From Jaltomata sinuosa (Eukaryota; Streptophyta; Magnoliopsida; Solanales; Solanaceae), in assembly GCA_003996215.1 (NCBI GenBank), contig QJPP01003539.1, positions 1 through 64,000 of the forward strand: a DNA stretch of 64,000 nt, written 5' to 3'. Below the pieces are notes generated by a model. That model was not told the origin of the DNA. It did not search any database and saw only the letters and a list, made by a program, of their open reading frames with translations. The translations under genes and the position numbers were made by a program. Shown here piece by piece: positions 20,830 to 33,266 of the stretch (the stretch's first letter is position 1; each line of letters begins with the position of its first letter).

Positions 20830-23405
20830 TCAGAGTCTAGCGTGATGTTGGAGACCACCAGGGTCTCCAAAGCAGGAGCAATCACTGGAATAGGTGCAAG
20901 CGACATCATCCTGTTGAGCTCCAACTTTCTCTTTTATCAGCTCCTCAGCTAGTCGAGACAACTTCTTTACTCTTTCTAACTCTTTTTCTTTGCTGGTTCT
21001 CTTGCGGTGTTTTCTTTTCCTTGATTTGTTCTCACCGCCTTCCTCTATAGGTTTCTCTTCTTGCGATCCCAACACCATTCTCATAACAGCTACGGTTTTA
21101 ACAAAACCCTTCTCCTCAATATGTATATACGTAGGGGCTTCATCAATAACATTGATAACCGAGACCACTCTCATGTCTCTTGGTGGCTTCATCAATTTAC
21201 ACACATCAAACTTGACCAATTCATTGTTTAATCTGAATATCAGTTCGTTTCTTTCCATGTCGACCAACACTCTTGCAGTGGCTAACAATGGTCGTCCCAA
21301 GATTATGGAAACTTCAAAGTCCACTTCGCAATCTAAAATTACAAAGTCAGCTGGGAATATAAACTTACCAACCTTTACCAGCACATCAGACAATATTCCC
21401 ACCGGTCGCTTTACTGAACGGTCAGCCATTAACAACCTCATGGTAGTTGGTTTGGGAGATCCCAAACCCAATTGTTTATAGACTGCTAGCGGCATCAAGT
21501 TGATGCTAGCACCAAGATCACGTAAGGCTTTTTCAAAGTTGAATTTCCCAATAGTACAGGGAACAGTAAAAGCACCTGGATCTTCCTTCTTTCCCACTAA
21601 TGATCTTGAAGAAATAGCACTGCAGTGGTGGAGGTTATCTTCTGGTTCAAAGCTCACTGACCTCTTCTTGGTAATCAAGTCCTTCATGAACTTGGCATAT
21701 CCGGGCATTTGTTCAAGAGCGTCCACCAGTGGGATGTTTACTGATATTTGCTTGAGCATGGTCATGAAATTTAGGAACTTGCTATCTTCCACTTTCTTCT
21801 TCAACCATTGTGCGAAAGGAGGCGGTGGCCGAGGCATCATAGTTGGAAGTTTTCAACTTCCTTGCTTTTATCCGTGAGCACTTGAGTAGCATCCTCTACC
21901 ACATTTTCATCCGCAACATCACCTTTCTGAGTCTGAATTACCGGATGTGATTCCGATAATATTTTACCGCTTCTCGTAGTGATTGCCATACAACTCCCGT
22001 CATTCCTCGGGTTTTGAATGGTGTCACTCGGCATGGTACCTGTCTTCCTTTGATTTAGAGACGTCGAGATTTGACTCACTTGCTGCTCTAATTGCTTGAT
22101 CGATGTGGAATGTGAATCCACTACCTGGCTTATTGCTGATAATTCAGTCCTCATCTCCTTTACCCCGGAGTCAGTAGATTCCACCTTCAACAACATCATC
22201 GCCATCATATTCTCCAATTTGGACGTCCCTGTCTCGTTGCTAGCTCTTTCCCAATTACCAAGTGGTACATACAACCCATCTCTATCAGTTTTATTCTTCC
22301 AGTTCCCCTGATCACAATTTCTGTAGCCAGCTTTTTCATAGTAGTTGTCCTTCTCATAGTTCCTACCTTGGTTTCCCTGGCCATTGGCCTGGAAACCCCC
22401 CAAATAATTAGCCTCCTCATCAGATTCAAACTCTGCTGCTCTACCTTGGGAACCCACAGCTTTCACTTTCTCCATACCTCCTGACAGCAAATGTTTTGTC
22501 AGTAGGTCCATTTGCGTTTTCAGATGGGCCATATCTTGGTCCCGCTCTTCCTCTTTCCTGCGGTGTTCTGCTGACATATCGACTTCATAAGTGCTAGAAG
22601 CCACCTCTGTATCCCGCGTATGCCAGGCCCTGTTGGTTTTAGTGAGCAGGTCCAAAATAGTTGTGGCATCGATAAAGGTAAGACCCATAAACGCTCCACC
22701 TGCTGCATTATCCAGTGTCGGCTTGGTAGCCGAATTCAGTGCCCTGTAGAATGTTTGCATTAGGAAATTATCGGTAAACTGATGTTTCGGGCATTGTGTC
22801 AGCTTTTTCTTGAACCGCAACCAAGTCTCATGTAAAGCCTCATGAGGTTGTTGTCTGAAGTTGCTAATTTTATCCCTCAACTATATCATCCTAGAGGGAG
22901 GAAAGAACCTTTCTAGGAAAGCTCCTTTCAACTCTCCCCAGGTTGTGATAGAGTCGGGGGTTAGCTCTGTCAACCATAACACTGCCACATCAGACAGAGA
23001 CAACGGAAACAACCTGAGCCTGATCGCTGTCTGACTTACTCCAGGCAATTCGAACGACTTGCAGATACCCACAAAATTCATCAGGTGTGGATTTGGGTCA
23101 TCACCAGCCACACCACGAAACACCCCTCTCAAATTCAACAGCTGAATCATTGTGCTCGTAATGTTGAACTTGGCCCCGGGCGCTAGTGGAGGAAGAACAA
23201 TGGCGCCCGTAGCACCAAATCCATCTAATGCAATATCATCCTCTATATCCTCAACATTCAAGTGATGCTGAGCCTGTTGAGCCTGCTGTTCTGCAGCGAG
23301 CCTTGTTGCCTCATGCTGTTGTACATTCATGGTTTGCCTTAGCGTTCTTGCGAGCTCGGGGTCGTAGGGTAATATTGGTTCACCCGAGCGTCGGGTACTT
23401 GGCAT
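20830..23405 (-). pseudogene. Gag-protease pseudogene of D
   Basis: Aligns along its length with the E1 gag-protease (gag domain with FLERFFPPSRM, coiled coil, retropepsin-like DLGAS, basic tail). It starts at ATG 23403-23405. An in-frame TAG just after FFPPSRMI (near 22878-22880) replaces a glutamine codon of E1, and a 1-base loss near 21843, just before the proline-rich MMPRPPPPF stretch, shifts the frame. The three remaining open pieces are 182, 347 and 336 codons long as read. The tail carries extra residues relative to E1 ahead of the shared CFGDPGGLQHH end. Confidence 0.88.
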
Positions 23406-23510
23406 GCACAACTCTGTACTCTGTACCAAACAAAAATAACAAATAAAAGTAAAAGCAGGAAATATGACTAAGAGTCAAATAAACACACCAGAATTAATAA
23501 ACAATCGTAT

Positions 23511-23528
23511 TCCCCGACAACGGCGCCA
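23511..23528 (-). promoter_or_regulatory. Primer binding site of D, tRNA-Asp type
   Basis: On minus TGGCGCCGTTGTCGGGGA, one base different from E1's site, placed just inside the 5' LTR. Confidence 0.78.
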
Positions 23529-23533
23529 AAATT

Positions 23534-24977
23534 TGATAACGCTCAAATTACACCTCAAATTAAGAAGCGTAAGCGGTCGGCGTCAAATATAGAACCCAAC
23601 AGAGGTTGGGGTCGATCCCACAGGGAATAAGGTGCTAATTAAGTCGTTAGTGAATTAGATGACTAATAATCAATAGTTTCCGATAAATGGGGGGTTTGTG
23701 TGATCAATATTTGAACAATGCAAATAATAAGTTACGAGTTTCAACGAGTATTAATCAATATGAGAATGAACTAGGGAAGTGTTCACCATGGCATCGTAAC
23801 AATTTTGACTCAAAGCTTAACCGGGTTCTTTCTATATGTATATCATGATGTGATTGAATTAATGGTATCATCTAAACGTTTCTCAACCAAATAGACGAAT
23901 TTCCTTTTCAATTCTCTCAAACTTGAAAAGGTAAAATTTCTTGTTTCAATCCTATACATCAAGTAGATTAATCTAGTTACAGCATTAATCATAAGACGAG
24001 AGTTAGTAGTCTCGAATCCTCGTACTTAATCAAATTTCCCAGTTTTAATCTCTTTGTTCAAGCAAATCAAACCTAGGTATGTTCTAATGTTTGCAACCAT
24101 TAGAAAACGTGAATAACGAATGAATAACCACGTGACAACATATAAATTTAATCCAATGCTACCCGGAATCTATATTGCTACTTTTGCCATGGCTCCCACA
24201 GCCCTAGTTGTGGAAAATTAGCTACTCATGCTATTAGAGAAAAAGAAAATAATAGTGTTCATAATATAAAGAAAAAGATCTTACAATAGATGAACACAAG
24301 CTTCTAGTTTTCCAAGAACAAGCAGCCAATAATTTCCAAGAACAATGGAGGAAGAAGAAGAATACATTGGTGTCGTATTTTTCCTCTCAAAAAGTCGTCC
24401 CAATTAGTCTCTAGAAATATTTGGTAATGGATAATAAAATGACCCTAACACAGGGTATTTATAGTAGTCCAGGAAATAAAGTCCAAAAATAGAATTTTCG
24501 GAATCCCGCGTCGCGTTGACGGGTCGCCTGACGGACCGTCACGCATGTGACGGGCCATCACAGCTAAACAGTGAGCTCCCAGGCAATTTTTCTGGTAAGT
24601 CGTCGGGCCTGTGATGACTTGCTGGTAAATTCTGGTAAGTCGTCGGGCCTGTGACGACTTGCTGGTAAATTCTGGTAAGTCGTCCGCCCAGTGATGACTT
24701 AAAGTGTTTTTCTTTATTTTATCTTGGTGGCATGGGTGACGGTCTGTCAGGTCAGTGATGGGCCTTCAGACGGGTCTTTGTTTTATCTTGGTGGCATGGG
24801 TGACGGTCTTTGTTTTAACCAGTTGAGGGTTTTGAACCATTTTTCTTCTGTTTCCATCTCTAGCTCCATTTCCTGCAAATATAACAATAAAACATCAAAA
24901 ACCACAAAAGTTGCTTGAAAACTCCCGAGTATTCTTAGTTAAAGGCGTCAAATGTGCCGTAGAATCCCGGCATATCA
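23534..24977 (-). repeat. 5' LTR of D (1444 bp)
   Basis: On minus it starts TGATATGCC and ends GCGTTATCA. U3 is longer than E1's and contains repeated AAGTCGTC/GACGACTT and TGACGG/CCGTCA palindromes, plus two copies of 'cccatgccaccaagataaaa'. The TATA box lies on minus near 24451-24463. Confidence 0.82.
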
Positions 24978-24982
24978 TAAGG

Positions 24983-25866
24983 GAATACTAATGGTTGGCT
25001 CAGGTACCACGATTGGTACGGGAATACTAAGGGTTGGCTCGGGTACCACGCCTGGTATGGGTTTATTTTACTACATCATTGCATTTATATTGTTGTGTTG
25101 CATTGACTGATATTGGTTCCGTAAGTGGACCGAGTTATTTATTAAAATGTGTTACTTGTTTGGTGGTCCTTGAGTGACCGAGAAATTTTGTTATATCATT
25201 GAGTTGGTCTTGGAGTAGGCCCGAGCTAAACGAAGAGGTATGGGTTATGGCCATGTGATGGTGGATTAGAGTATAAGAGGTGGATTTCATGCGGGAACAA
25301 GCTAAGTAGAGACTTGTAGTCTAGGTGTGCCTGTTAACATTGTTGCATGTCTTTCGTACTATTTACTTGATATTGTTGTACTGCTTATACACTGTTTATT
25401 TGGAAACTAGCTGATGATCCTACCAGTACACAGTGGTGGTGTACTGATACTGCACTTGCTTTTCTTTTGGTGAGTACATGAAATCTTCCAGCGGCTGAGA
25501 CGCGACCTCATCTAGAGCACCAGTGATTTCGAACTTCAAGGGTGAGCTGCTCGATCAGGCTACCTTGGATCTATCTTTAGAGTTTCAGGCCACTTGTTTC
25601 GGGCTTAAAACTACTTCCGTATTTTCCTTTTGGGGTTGCATTCCCGTACTCTAGATATTAGTAGAATTATTTGGTACTGCGACTTTCAGTTTCTAAGGGA
25701 ATTTTCTGCAAGATTATTAATGGTATAGTTCTTTGCTTATTTAATTGCTAGTTTACTTTCTGTTTTGCTAGTTTTAGGTTGTTAGTCTAGGCTGAGGGTT
25801 GAACTCTATTGGTTCGCTCATCCGGGGGTTGGGTGGGTGCCACTCACGATGGCCTGGGTCGTGACA
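24983..25866 (+). repeat. 5' LTR of B, second part
   Basis: Resumes in the minisatellite with 'gaatactaatggttggctc' and ends GGTCGTGACA before the primer site. It lacks a segment of about 60 bp present in the 3' LTR near 32545-32605. Confidence 0.88.
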
Positions 25867-25870
25867 AAGA

Positions 25871-25883
25871 TGGTATCAGAGCC
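25871..25883 (+). promoter_or_regulatory. Primer binding site of B, tRNA-iMet type
   Basis: TGGTATCAGAGCC, the standard initiator-Met primer site of plant Ty3 chromoviruses, four bases after the LTR end. Confidence 0.9.
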
Positions 25884-26086
25884 CTAGGTTCGTTGATCTC
25901 GTTTTACCAAATAGGTCTAATAGAGACTTGCGGAATGGTGCGCAGACGTCCGTACTTTTCTTCGAGAGGCTTTGTGGCTTTAGGAAAAACTATCTCTTTC
26001 TTCTTTCCTTCGTGCTATAACTTGATTCCAATTGGTATCCGGTGATACAAATTGGTATCTAACCTCATTCACTCTTCTGTCCGCAG

Positions 26087-27500
26087 ATGGTTACTACAAG
26101 GAACAACAGAGCAAGGCCAGCGGTCCCGGCAGTTCGTGGCAGAGGTAGGGGAAGGGGTAGGGGACGAGCTAGAGCTGCACCCGCCAGGGGTGGAGCTCAA
26201 GCTGCTGCCAAAGTTCGTGAAGCAACCTCTCCCCCACCTTAGGATCATGTTGCAGAAGATGTAGAAGTGGTTGTAGAGGATGAAGGGGCGGAGGCAACAC
26301 CGGTTGGGGGTGCAAGCCTTCCTACTATGACACCGGAAGCCTTTCAGCAGGCTTGGAATATTCTAAGTGGGTTGGTTGGTGCTCGAGCCATACCCGCGGA
26401 ATTTGCGAATTAGGCCTTGGATACTCTGCCAACAGTCACTACGGTGCCTAGGATGGATGCAGCTTCAGGCACTAATTATTTCTTCAGGACAATGCTAGGT
26501 CCCATGATGATAGGGAATGAGCATGAGTTGTTGACCAAGTTTCTCAAGCTGAAACCTCCGACATTTCAGGGTACAGACAAGGAGGATGCCTATGAGTTCA
26601 TCCTGGATTGCTATGAGAGGGTGCACAAGTTGGGTATTGTACATCAGCATGGGGTTGAATTTGTCACTTTTCAGCTGCAGGGTGATGCCAAACAGTGGTA
26701 GAGGTCTCATATTGAGTGTCGGTCTTCTATTCTACCTCCACTGACTTGGGAGCAGTTCCACGCTTTATTTCTAGAAAAGTATGTCCCCCGTACTTTGAGG
26801 GACCAGAAAAAAGATGAGTTCTTGAACTTAGAGCAGGGTGGCATGTAAGTCTCTGCTTACGAGGCTAAGTTCCATGCCTTGTCTCGTTTTGCCACACAGA
26901 TGTTGGGTTTTGAGGAGGAACGGGTCTGGTTGTTTGTAAAAGGGTTGAATACTGAGCTACAGGTACTGTCAGTGCATATGACTTCTTCAGGGAAGTGCTT
27001 TAATGATGTGGTGGATTATGTGAAGAAACTTGAGGGAGTCAAGCAGGCGGGGCAGGCTAAGGCTTTAGCCAAGAAGCCCCAGAATGAGGGAAATTTTGGT
27101 GGTTCATACTCCAGGGGCCAGAATCAGCAGGCTTACTCGGCCCATCCTATTCAGTCAGCTCTGCCAGCTACTACAGGTGGTCGTCAGGGAGCTCAGTCTT
27201 CAGCTCCTAGAGTCCAGGGAGCATCATATACATCAACTAGCAGGCCTGCACTTGACCGTGGTTGCTTCCATTCTGGTGATCTGGGCCACTTTAAGAGGAA
27301 CTGTCCACATAGACAGATAGGTAATCAGGGTCAGTAGTGGTCATGGCAGGCAGAGGCGGTAATGCTAGGGGTCGTCCACAGGGTGGGTGAGGTAATTTTC
27401 AGGGAGGCCAGGGAAACAGGGAAAATAGTGGCGCAGGCAGGGGTGCAGCGCAGCCAGCCCGGGAAGTTGTCTGAATTGATGATCAGCTCATTGCTATGCT
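26087..27500 (+). pseudogene. Gag pseudogene of B
   Basis: ATG at 26087 opens an Arg/Gly/Ala-rich N-terminus, then the gag domain (about 26450-27020; 'PPTFQGTDKEDAYEF', 'TWEQFHALFLEKYVP') and a zinc knuckle near 27260 (CFHSGDLGHFKRNC) that has lost its second cysteine; A's copy keeps CFHCGDLGHFKREC. Five in-frame stops (26240, 26411, 26699, 26846, 27335) interrupt a frame that is otherwise unshifted, so point mutation rather than indels killed it. The 3' limit is approximate. Confidence 0.85.
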
Positions 27501-30500
27501 TTTCTAGGGAGGACCTTGGCGGAAGCCTCAAATGCGGTGATCACAAGTACCATTCTTGTCTGCGATAAAATGGCTTCGGTATTAGTTAACCCAGGTTCTA
27601 CATATTCCTATGTGTCTGTGAGTTTTGCGTTGGGTCTGGACCTAATTTGTGATATCCTTGATTCCCCTATCCATGTTTCTACCCCGCTTGGAGAGTCTGT
27701 GATTGTGACTCATGTTTATCGTGATTGTTCTGTGGTATTTGTAGGGTTGCATACTTGGGTACACTTGGTAATTCTGGATATGGCTGATTTTGATATTATC
27801 TTGGGTATGACCTGGCTATCTCATTATCATGCTGTGTTGAATTGTAACACCAAGACTGTGGCTCTAGAGATTCCGGGTAAGGATAGACTAGAGTGGGAAG
27901 GTGCGTACAGGCCTAAGCCAGTTAAGATAATATTATATATTCAGGCTAGGAAGCTAGTGGGGAGGGGGTGTCTAGCCTTCTTGGCTCATCTCTGGGATGA
28001 TAGTGTGGAGTCCCCGTCTATTGAGTCAGTTCCAGTGGTTTCTGAATTTTTAGAGGTGTTTCCAGCGGACTTGCCTGGTATGCCTCCGGACAGGGATATA
28101 GATTTCTGTATTGATTTGGAGCCAGGCACTCGTCCCATTTCCATTTCTCCATATCGTATGGCTCTGGCAGAGTTAAGGGAACTTAAGACTTAGCTACAGG
28201 AACTCCTAGATAAGGGATTTATACATCCTAGTGCTTCGCCTTGGGGTGCTCCAATTTTATTTGTAAAGAAGAAGGATGGTAGTATGTGGATGTGCATAAA
28301 TTATAGGCAGTTGAACAAGGTGACCATCCGAAACAAGTACCCTCTACCCCGTATAGATGATTTGTTTGACCAGCTTCAAGATGCATCGGTATTTTTGAAA
28401 ATTAACTTGAGGTCGGGGTACCATCAGTTAAAAATTAGGCCTAAAGACATTTCGAAAACTGCTTTTCAGACTCGATATGGGCATTATGGGCATTTGGTTT
28501 GACCAATGCGCCAGCAGCATTCATGAGTTTGATGAATGGTGTATTTAAGTCATACTTGGATTCCTTCGTTACCGTGTTCATCGATGATATTTTGATCTAC
28601 TCTAAGAGTAAGGAGGAGCATGCTAATCATCTTCGTATTGTGCTAGATATCTTGAGACACCAAAAGCTTTATGCAAAATTCACTAAGTGTGAGTTTTGGT
28701 TGACTTCAGTGGCGTTCTTGGGGCATGTAGTGTCATAACGGGGGTAATGGTAGATCCCCAGAAGATCGAGGCAGACAAGAGTTGGGCCCAGCCTAGCTCG
28801 GTGACAGAGGTGAGGAGTTTTGTTGGACTCGTAGGATACTACAGGAGGTTCGTAAAGGGTTTTGCGTCTATTGTTATGCACCTAACCAGGCTGACACAGA
28901 AAGATGTACCATTCATGTGGTCCGACAAGTGCGAGGAGATATTTCAAAAGCTTAAGAAACTTTTGACCACGGCTCCTATATTATCCTTGTCTGTTGAAGG
29001 TAAAGACTTGATTGTTTATTGTGATGCTTCACATTCTGGTTTGGGTGCTGTGTTGATGCAGGATAGGAATGTGATAGCCTATGCATCCAGACAGTTGAAG
29101 GTGCATGAGAGGAATTACCCAACTCACAACTTAGAGTTGGCAGCGGTGATTTTTGCACTAAAGATTTGGAGACACTACCTTTATGGTGTCAAGTGTGAGG
29201 TATTCACAGATCATCGCAGTCTGCAGCACACATTCACTCAAAAGGATTTGAATTTGAGGTAGAGAAGGTGGATGGAGTTATTGAAGGACTATGATGTGAC
29301 CATTCAGTACCATCCGGGTAAGGCTAATATGGTGGCAGACGCATTAAGCCGGAAAACAGTTAGCATGGGTAGCTTGGCTTGTTTGAGGGTGTCCAAACGA
29401 CCACTAGCTAAGGAAATTCGAGCTTTGGAGGCCAAGTTCATGCACTTGAGTGTTTCAGATCAAGGTGGGTTATTGGTCAGCATTGAGGTCAAAGCCACCT
29501 TCATAGAGGAAATAAAGGCCAAACAATTTTAGGATCTAAAACTGAGTAAGCTACGAGGCAAGATAATTTCCAGGGAGTCCAGAGACGTCATGTTAGACTC
29601 TGGTAGAGTGTTGCATTTCAGGGAGAGGATTTTGTTCCTCGGGTGGATGATATGATTCAGAAAATCCTGGCAGAAGCTCATGGTTCGCGATACTCAATTC
29701 ATTCGGGTGTGACTAAAATGTACAGGAACTTGAGGCAGCGTTACTGGTGGCCAGGGATAAAAAGGGACATAGTTGATTTTGTGTCCAAATGTCAGAACTT
29801 CCAGCATGTAAAGTATGAACATCAGAGACCTACAGGACTACTTCAGAGGATTCCAATTCCAGAGCGGATGTGGGAAAGGATAGCCATGGATTTTGTGGTG
29901 GGTCTTCCCAAGACATTGGGAAAGTATGACTCAATTTGGGTCATTGTTGATAGGCTGACCAAGTCCGCTCATTTCATTTCGATCAGGGTAGATTACAATT
30001 TGCAGCAATTGGCTAAGATCTACGTGAAGGAGATTGTGAGATTGCATGGAGTGTCACTGTCTATCATTTCAGACAGGGGTACGCAGTTTACTTCTAAGTT
30101 CTGAGGCAAGTTACATGAAGAGTTGGGTACACAACTCACTTTTAGCACAACCTTCCATCTTCATACTGATGGTCAGTCGGAGAGGATGATCCGGGTATTG
30201 AAGGACTTCGGGGGCCATTGGGACCAGTTCTTACCATTGTGTGAATTCTCGTACAACAATAGTTACCACTCCAGTATTGACATGGCACCGTTCGAGGCAC
30301 TGTATGGGAGGAACTACAGATCACCGGTTGGGTGGTTTGAGGAATGCGGTGTAAAGCCTCTGGGAGTGTACTTAGTAAAGGAAGAACAGGAAAGGTAAGG
30401 GGCATTCAGACCAAGTTGCTAGCTACCCAAAGCAGGCAGAAGGAGTATGCAGATTGCAAGGTCCGGGACATGGAATTTCAGGTTGGTGAACAGGTATTGT

Positions 30501-30970
30501 TGAAAGTGTCACCAATGAAAGGGGTCATACGGTTTGGTAAGAAGGGCAAGCTTAGCCCTCGGTTCATCGGTCCGTTTGAGGTTCTTGAAATTGTGGGGCC
30601 AGTGGCTTACAAGTTAGCACTTCCACCTAGTTTGTCGGGAGTCCATCCGGTATTCCATGTATCCATGTTTAAGTGATACCATGGGGATGGGGATTACATC
30701 ATCAAGTGGGATGAGGTACTTTTCAATAAGGAACTTCGTTATGAAGAAGAACCAGTTTTGATTCTTGCTCGGGATGTCCGAAGGTTGAGGAAAAAGGTGA
30801 TTGATATGGTGAAGGTTCAGTGGAAGCATCGTCCGATTGAGGAATCCACTTGGGAAACCGAGGACATGCGGGACAAGTACCCTCAATTGTTTAAGGATTC
30901 AGGTACTACACTTCCCTTCTTTTATTTCTGTAATTTCGGGTTTGATCATTCGGGGATGAATGATGGGTAA
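27501..30970 (+). pseudogene. Pol pseudogene of B: protease, RT, RNase H, integrase, chromodomain
   Basis: In order: protease (27530-27850; the catalytic motif reads VNPGS at 27588, where A has FDPGS), RT (about 28130-28740; FIDDIL retained), RNase H (about 28980-29260; VYCDASHS), integrase (29640-30400; MDFVVGLPK, SDRGTQF, TDGQSER), integrase C-terminus (30470-30670) and a chromodomain (about 30750-30890; VQWKHRPIEESTWE). Stops include 28191, 28736, 29260, 29530, 30102 and 30674; the frame changes near 28495, 28735, 29600 and 30390. A chromodomain normally guides integration into heterochromatin. Closely related to A but a separate copy. Confidence 0.87.
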
Positions 30971-30982
30971 ATTAGTATCTGT

Positions 30983-33261
30983 TATAATGACAGGGTCCAT
31001 CGTTAAGAGTAGTCCAATCGTGCCAAGTTTTAGAGTTAGAAAACTCCAGGTTTGGGAGTTTGAAATTCTGGGCTAGGCTAGCCTTAGCCAGTTTTGGAGT
31101 GAGGTAGAGTCTAGGAAAATCCGGGTAAGGATTGGGTTAGGTGTCTTGGTTTGAGCTAGTTTCCCATGTAGCCAAGACATAAAGGAGTTTGGGGGACTTT
31201 TCGGAATCAAAGTTGGGTAAGTAGAACTCCCGGAATCGCTTTTGACGTGAAGGGGTTATTTCGGGTCATCGGGGGAAGCAAATGTGTTGTAAAATGGCCA
31301 AATCTGGGAGATTTCTGGACATTCTGTCCATGACGAGCACAACGGTCCGCTGTAGCGACCTCCGCTATAGCGATGGAAAATACCGATATAGCGGTGGTCA
31401 AGGCGGTCAATGCCGCTTAAGACCGCTATAGCGAAAGTCGTCCGCTATAGCGGGACTGCTATAGCAGGGCGGGGACTGCTATAACGTGCCAACGGGATTT
31501 TAATGCAGAAACATTCCCCAAAATGTTTAGTTTTCACAACTTTATTTTGGGAGAAGGGCTACGCGATTTTCCTCCGTTTTCCTTTGATTTTCTTCCTAAG
31601 GTAAGGTTTCTACTCCCCAATCTTCGTACTACTTTTCCTATGTGGTAGAATTGCTAGGAGGGAACTTGGGGGAAGGTGGGAATAACATAGGAATGGTAGA
31701 GTCCGGGGAAGGAAGGGGATTCGAAGCATGAATATTCTTGGGTATTGTTAAAAAGTAAGATATTATGATCATAGGTTGTTAAATTATCTATTTTTATCCG
31801 TAAAAATGATAGAACTATGGAAATTAATGGTAGGAAAGCCCAGAAAAAAGGTGGAATGATCATGGGTGCCCTGGGGTTTTGAGATTTGGTGTAATCCGGG
31901 TAATGTGCAGGCCTTATTTGTTAATTTTATGTACTTGTATGTTATTTTAGACCAAGAACGAGAAAGGAATCCGGAACACGGGCAAGCTCGGGTTGAGTAG
32001 AACTTGGATCATTTCGAGGTAGGTGATGACTTACGATTCCTGTAAATGTTGTATAATTTAATACTCTTATCTAAGTGTTTGTATGAATTACATTGCTTAG
32101 GAAGGTTGTGTAGAATGTCTAAGATTCCTGTTTTACAGTCTGTGAGTTAAACGGTGTGCTTACTTGTTGGTTTACAAGTTGTTTGTTCATCTATTTGACT
32201 GTGGATTGTTGATATTTGGTTGGATCGAATACCACGCCTGGTACGAGAATACTAACAGTTGGCTCGAGTACCACACCAGGTACGGGAATACTAACGGTTG
32301 GCTAGGGTACCACGCCTGGTACAAAAATACTAACGGTTGGCTCGGGTACCACGCCTGATACAGAAATACTAATGGTTGGCTCGGGTACCACGTCTGGTAC
32401 AGGTTTATTTTACTGTATCATTGCATTTATATTATTGTGTTGCATTGACTGATATTGGTTCCGTGAGTGGACCGGGTTGTTTATTGAAATGTGTTACTTG
32501 TTTGATGGTCCTTGAGTGATCGGGAAATTCTGTTATATCGTTGAGTTGGTCTTAGATTAGGCCGGGTAGTTCATTGACACTTAAGTGTTGTCTAGAGGGT
32601 ATCCCAGGGTGGGTCCGGGCTAGACGGAGAGGTATGGGTTATGGCGATGTGATGGTGGATTAGAGTATAAGAGGTGGATTTCATGCGGGAATAAGCTAAG
32701 TAGAGACTTGTAGTCTAGGTGTGCCTGTTAACATTGTTGTATGTCTTCCGTACTATTTACTTGATATTGTTGTACTGCTTATACAATGTTTATTTGGAAA
32801 CTCGATGATGATTCTACCAGTACACAGTGGTGGTGTACTGATACTACACTTGCTTTTCTTTTGGTGAGTACAGGAAATCTTTCAGCGTCTGAGACGCGAC
32901 CTCATCTATAGCACCAGCGATTTCGTACTTCAAGGGTGAGCTGCTCGATCAGGCTACCTTGGATCTATCTTTAGAGTTTCAGCTCATTTGTTTCGGGCTT
33001 AAAACTACTTCCGTATTTTCTTTTTAGGGTTGCATCCCCGTACTCTAGATGTTGGTAGAATTATTTGGTACTGCGACTTTCAGTTTCTAGAGAGATTTTC
33101 CGCACTATTATTAATGGGTATAGTTCTTTGCTTATTTAATTTCTAGTTTACTTTCTGTTTTGCTGGTTTTAGGCTGTTAGTCTAGGCTGAGGGTTGAACT
33201 CTATTGATTCGCTCATTCGAGGGTTGGGTGGGTGCCACTCATGATGGTCTGGGTTGTGGTA
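30983..33261 (+). repeat. 3' LTR of B (2279 bp)
   Basis: Starts TATAATGAC like the 5' LTR, and ends GTGGTA before TSD GAGCC. It contains the CGCTATAGCGG cluster (31347-31493) and five units of the 39-bp minisatellite (32222-32402). Confidence 0.88.
32222..32402. repeat. LTR minisatellite in B, about 39-bp unit, 5 copies
   Basis: Units of GGTACCACGCCTGGTAC plus 'gggaatactaacggttggct'. The 5' LTR has fewer recognisable copies, split by D. The 67-codon-class ORF over it is repeat-derived (YHAWYGNTNGWLG-type) and not a gene. Confidence 0.85.
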
Positions 33262-33266
33262 GAGCC

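Larger units (their letters stand above)
18223..24977 (-). mobile_element. Element D: degenerate gag-only retrotransposon related to E1
   Basis: Minus-strand element of 6755 bp inside B's 5' LTR, flanked by TACGG (18218-18222) and TAAGG (24978-24982), a 5-bp TSD with one mismatch. Right to left: 5' LTR, tRNA-Asp primer site, gag-protease pseudogene, non-coding region, polypurine tract, 3' LTR. Like E1 it lacks any pol, showing that the gag-only layout is a family trait and not a one-off deletion. Its two LTRs differ in length (1444 and 1161 bp) and in U3 arrangement. Confidence 0.85.
16943..33261 (+). mobile_element. Element B: Ty3/gypsy chromovirus (Tekay/Del-like), interrupted by D
   Basis: LTR, tRNA-Met primer site, gag, protease, RT, RNase H, integrase, chromodomain and LTR, all plus strand, flanked by TSD GAGCC (16938-16942 and 33262-33266). 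It is inserted in A's gag/protease linker. Without D it is about 9.6 kb, normal for the clade. Both LTRs start TA where the solo LTR starts TG, and the 3' LTR ends GTGGTA instead of GTGACA. Gag holds five in-frame stops and pol has several stops and at least four frame changes, so it is inactive. Confidence 0.85.

Noticed and set aside
32164..32358. 64-codon ORF with repeated WLGYHAWYGNTNG-like units
   Set aside because: Translation of the 39-bp LTR minisatellite, not a protein gene.
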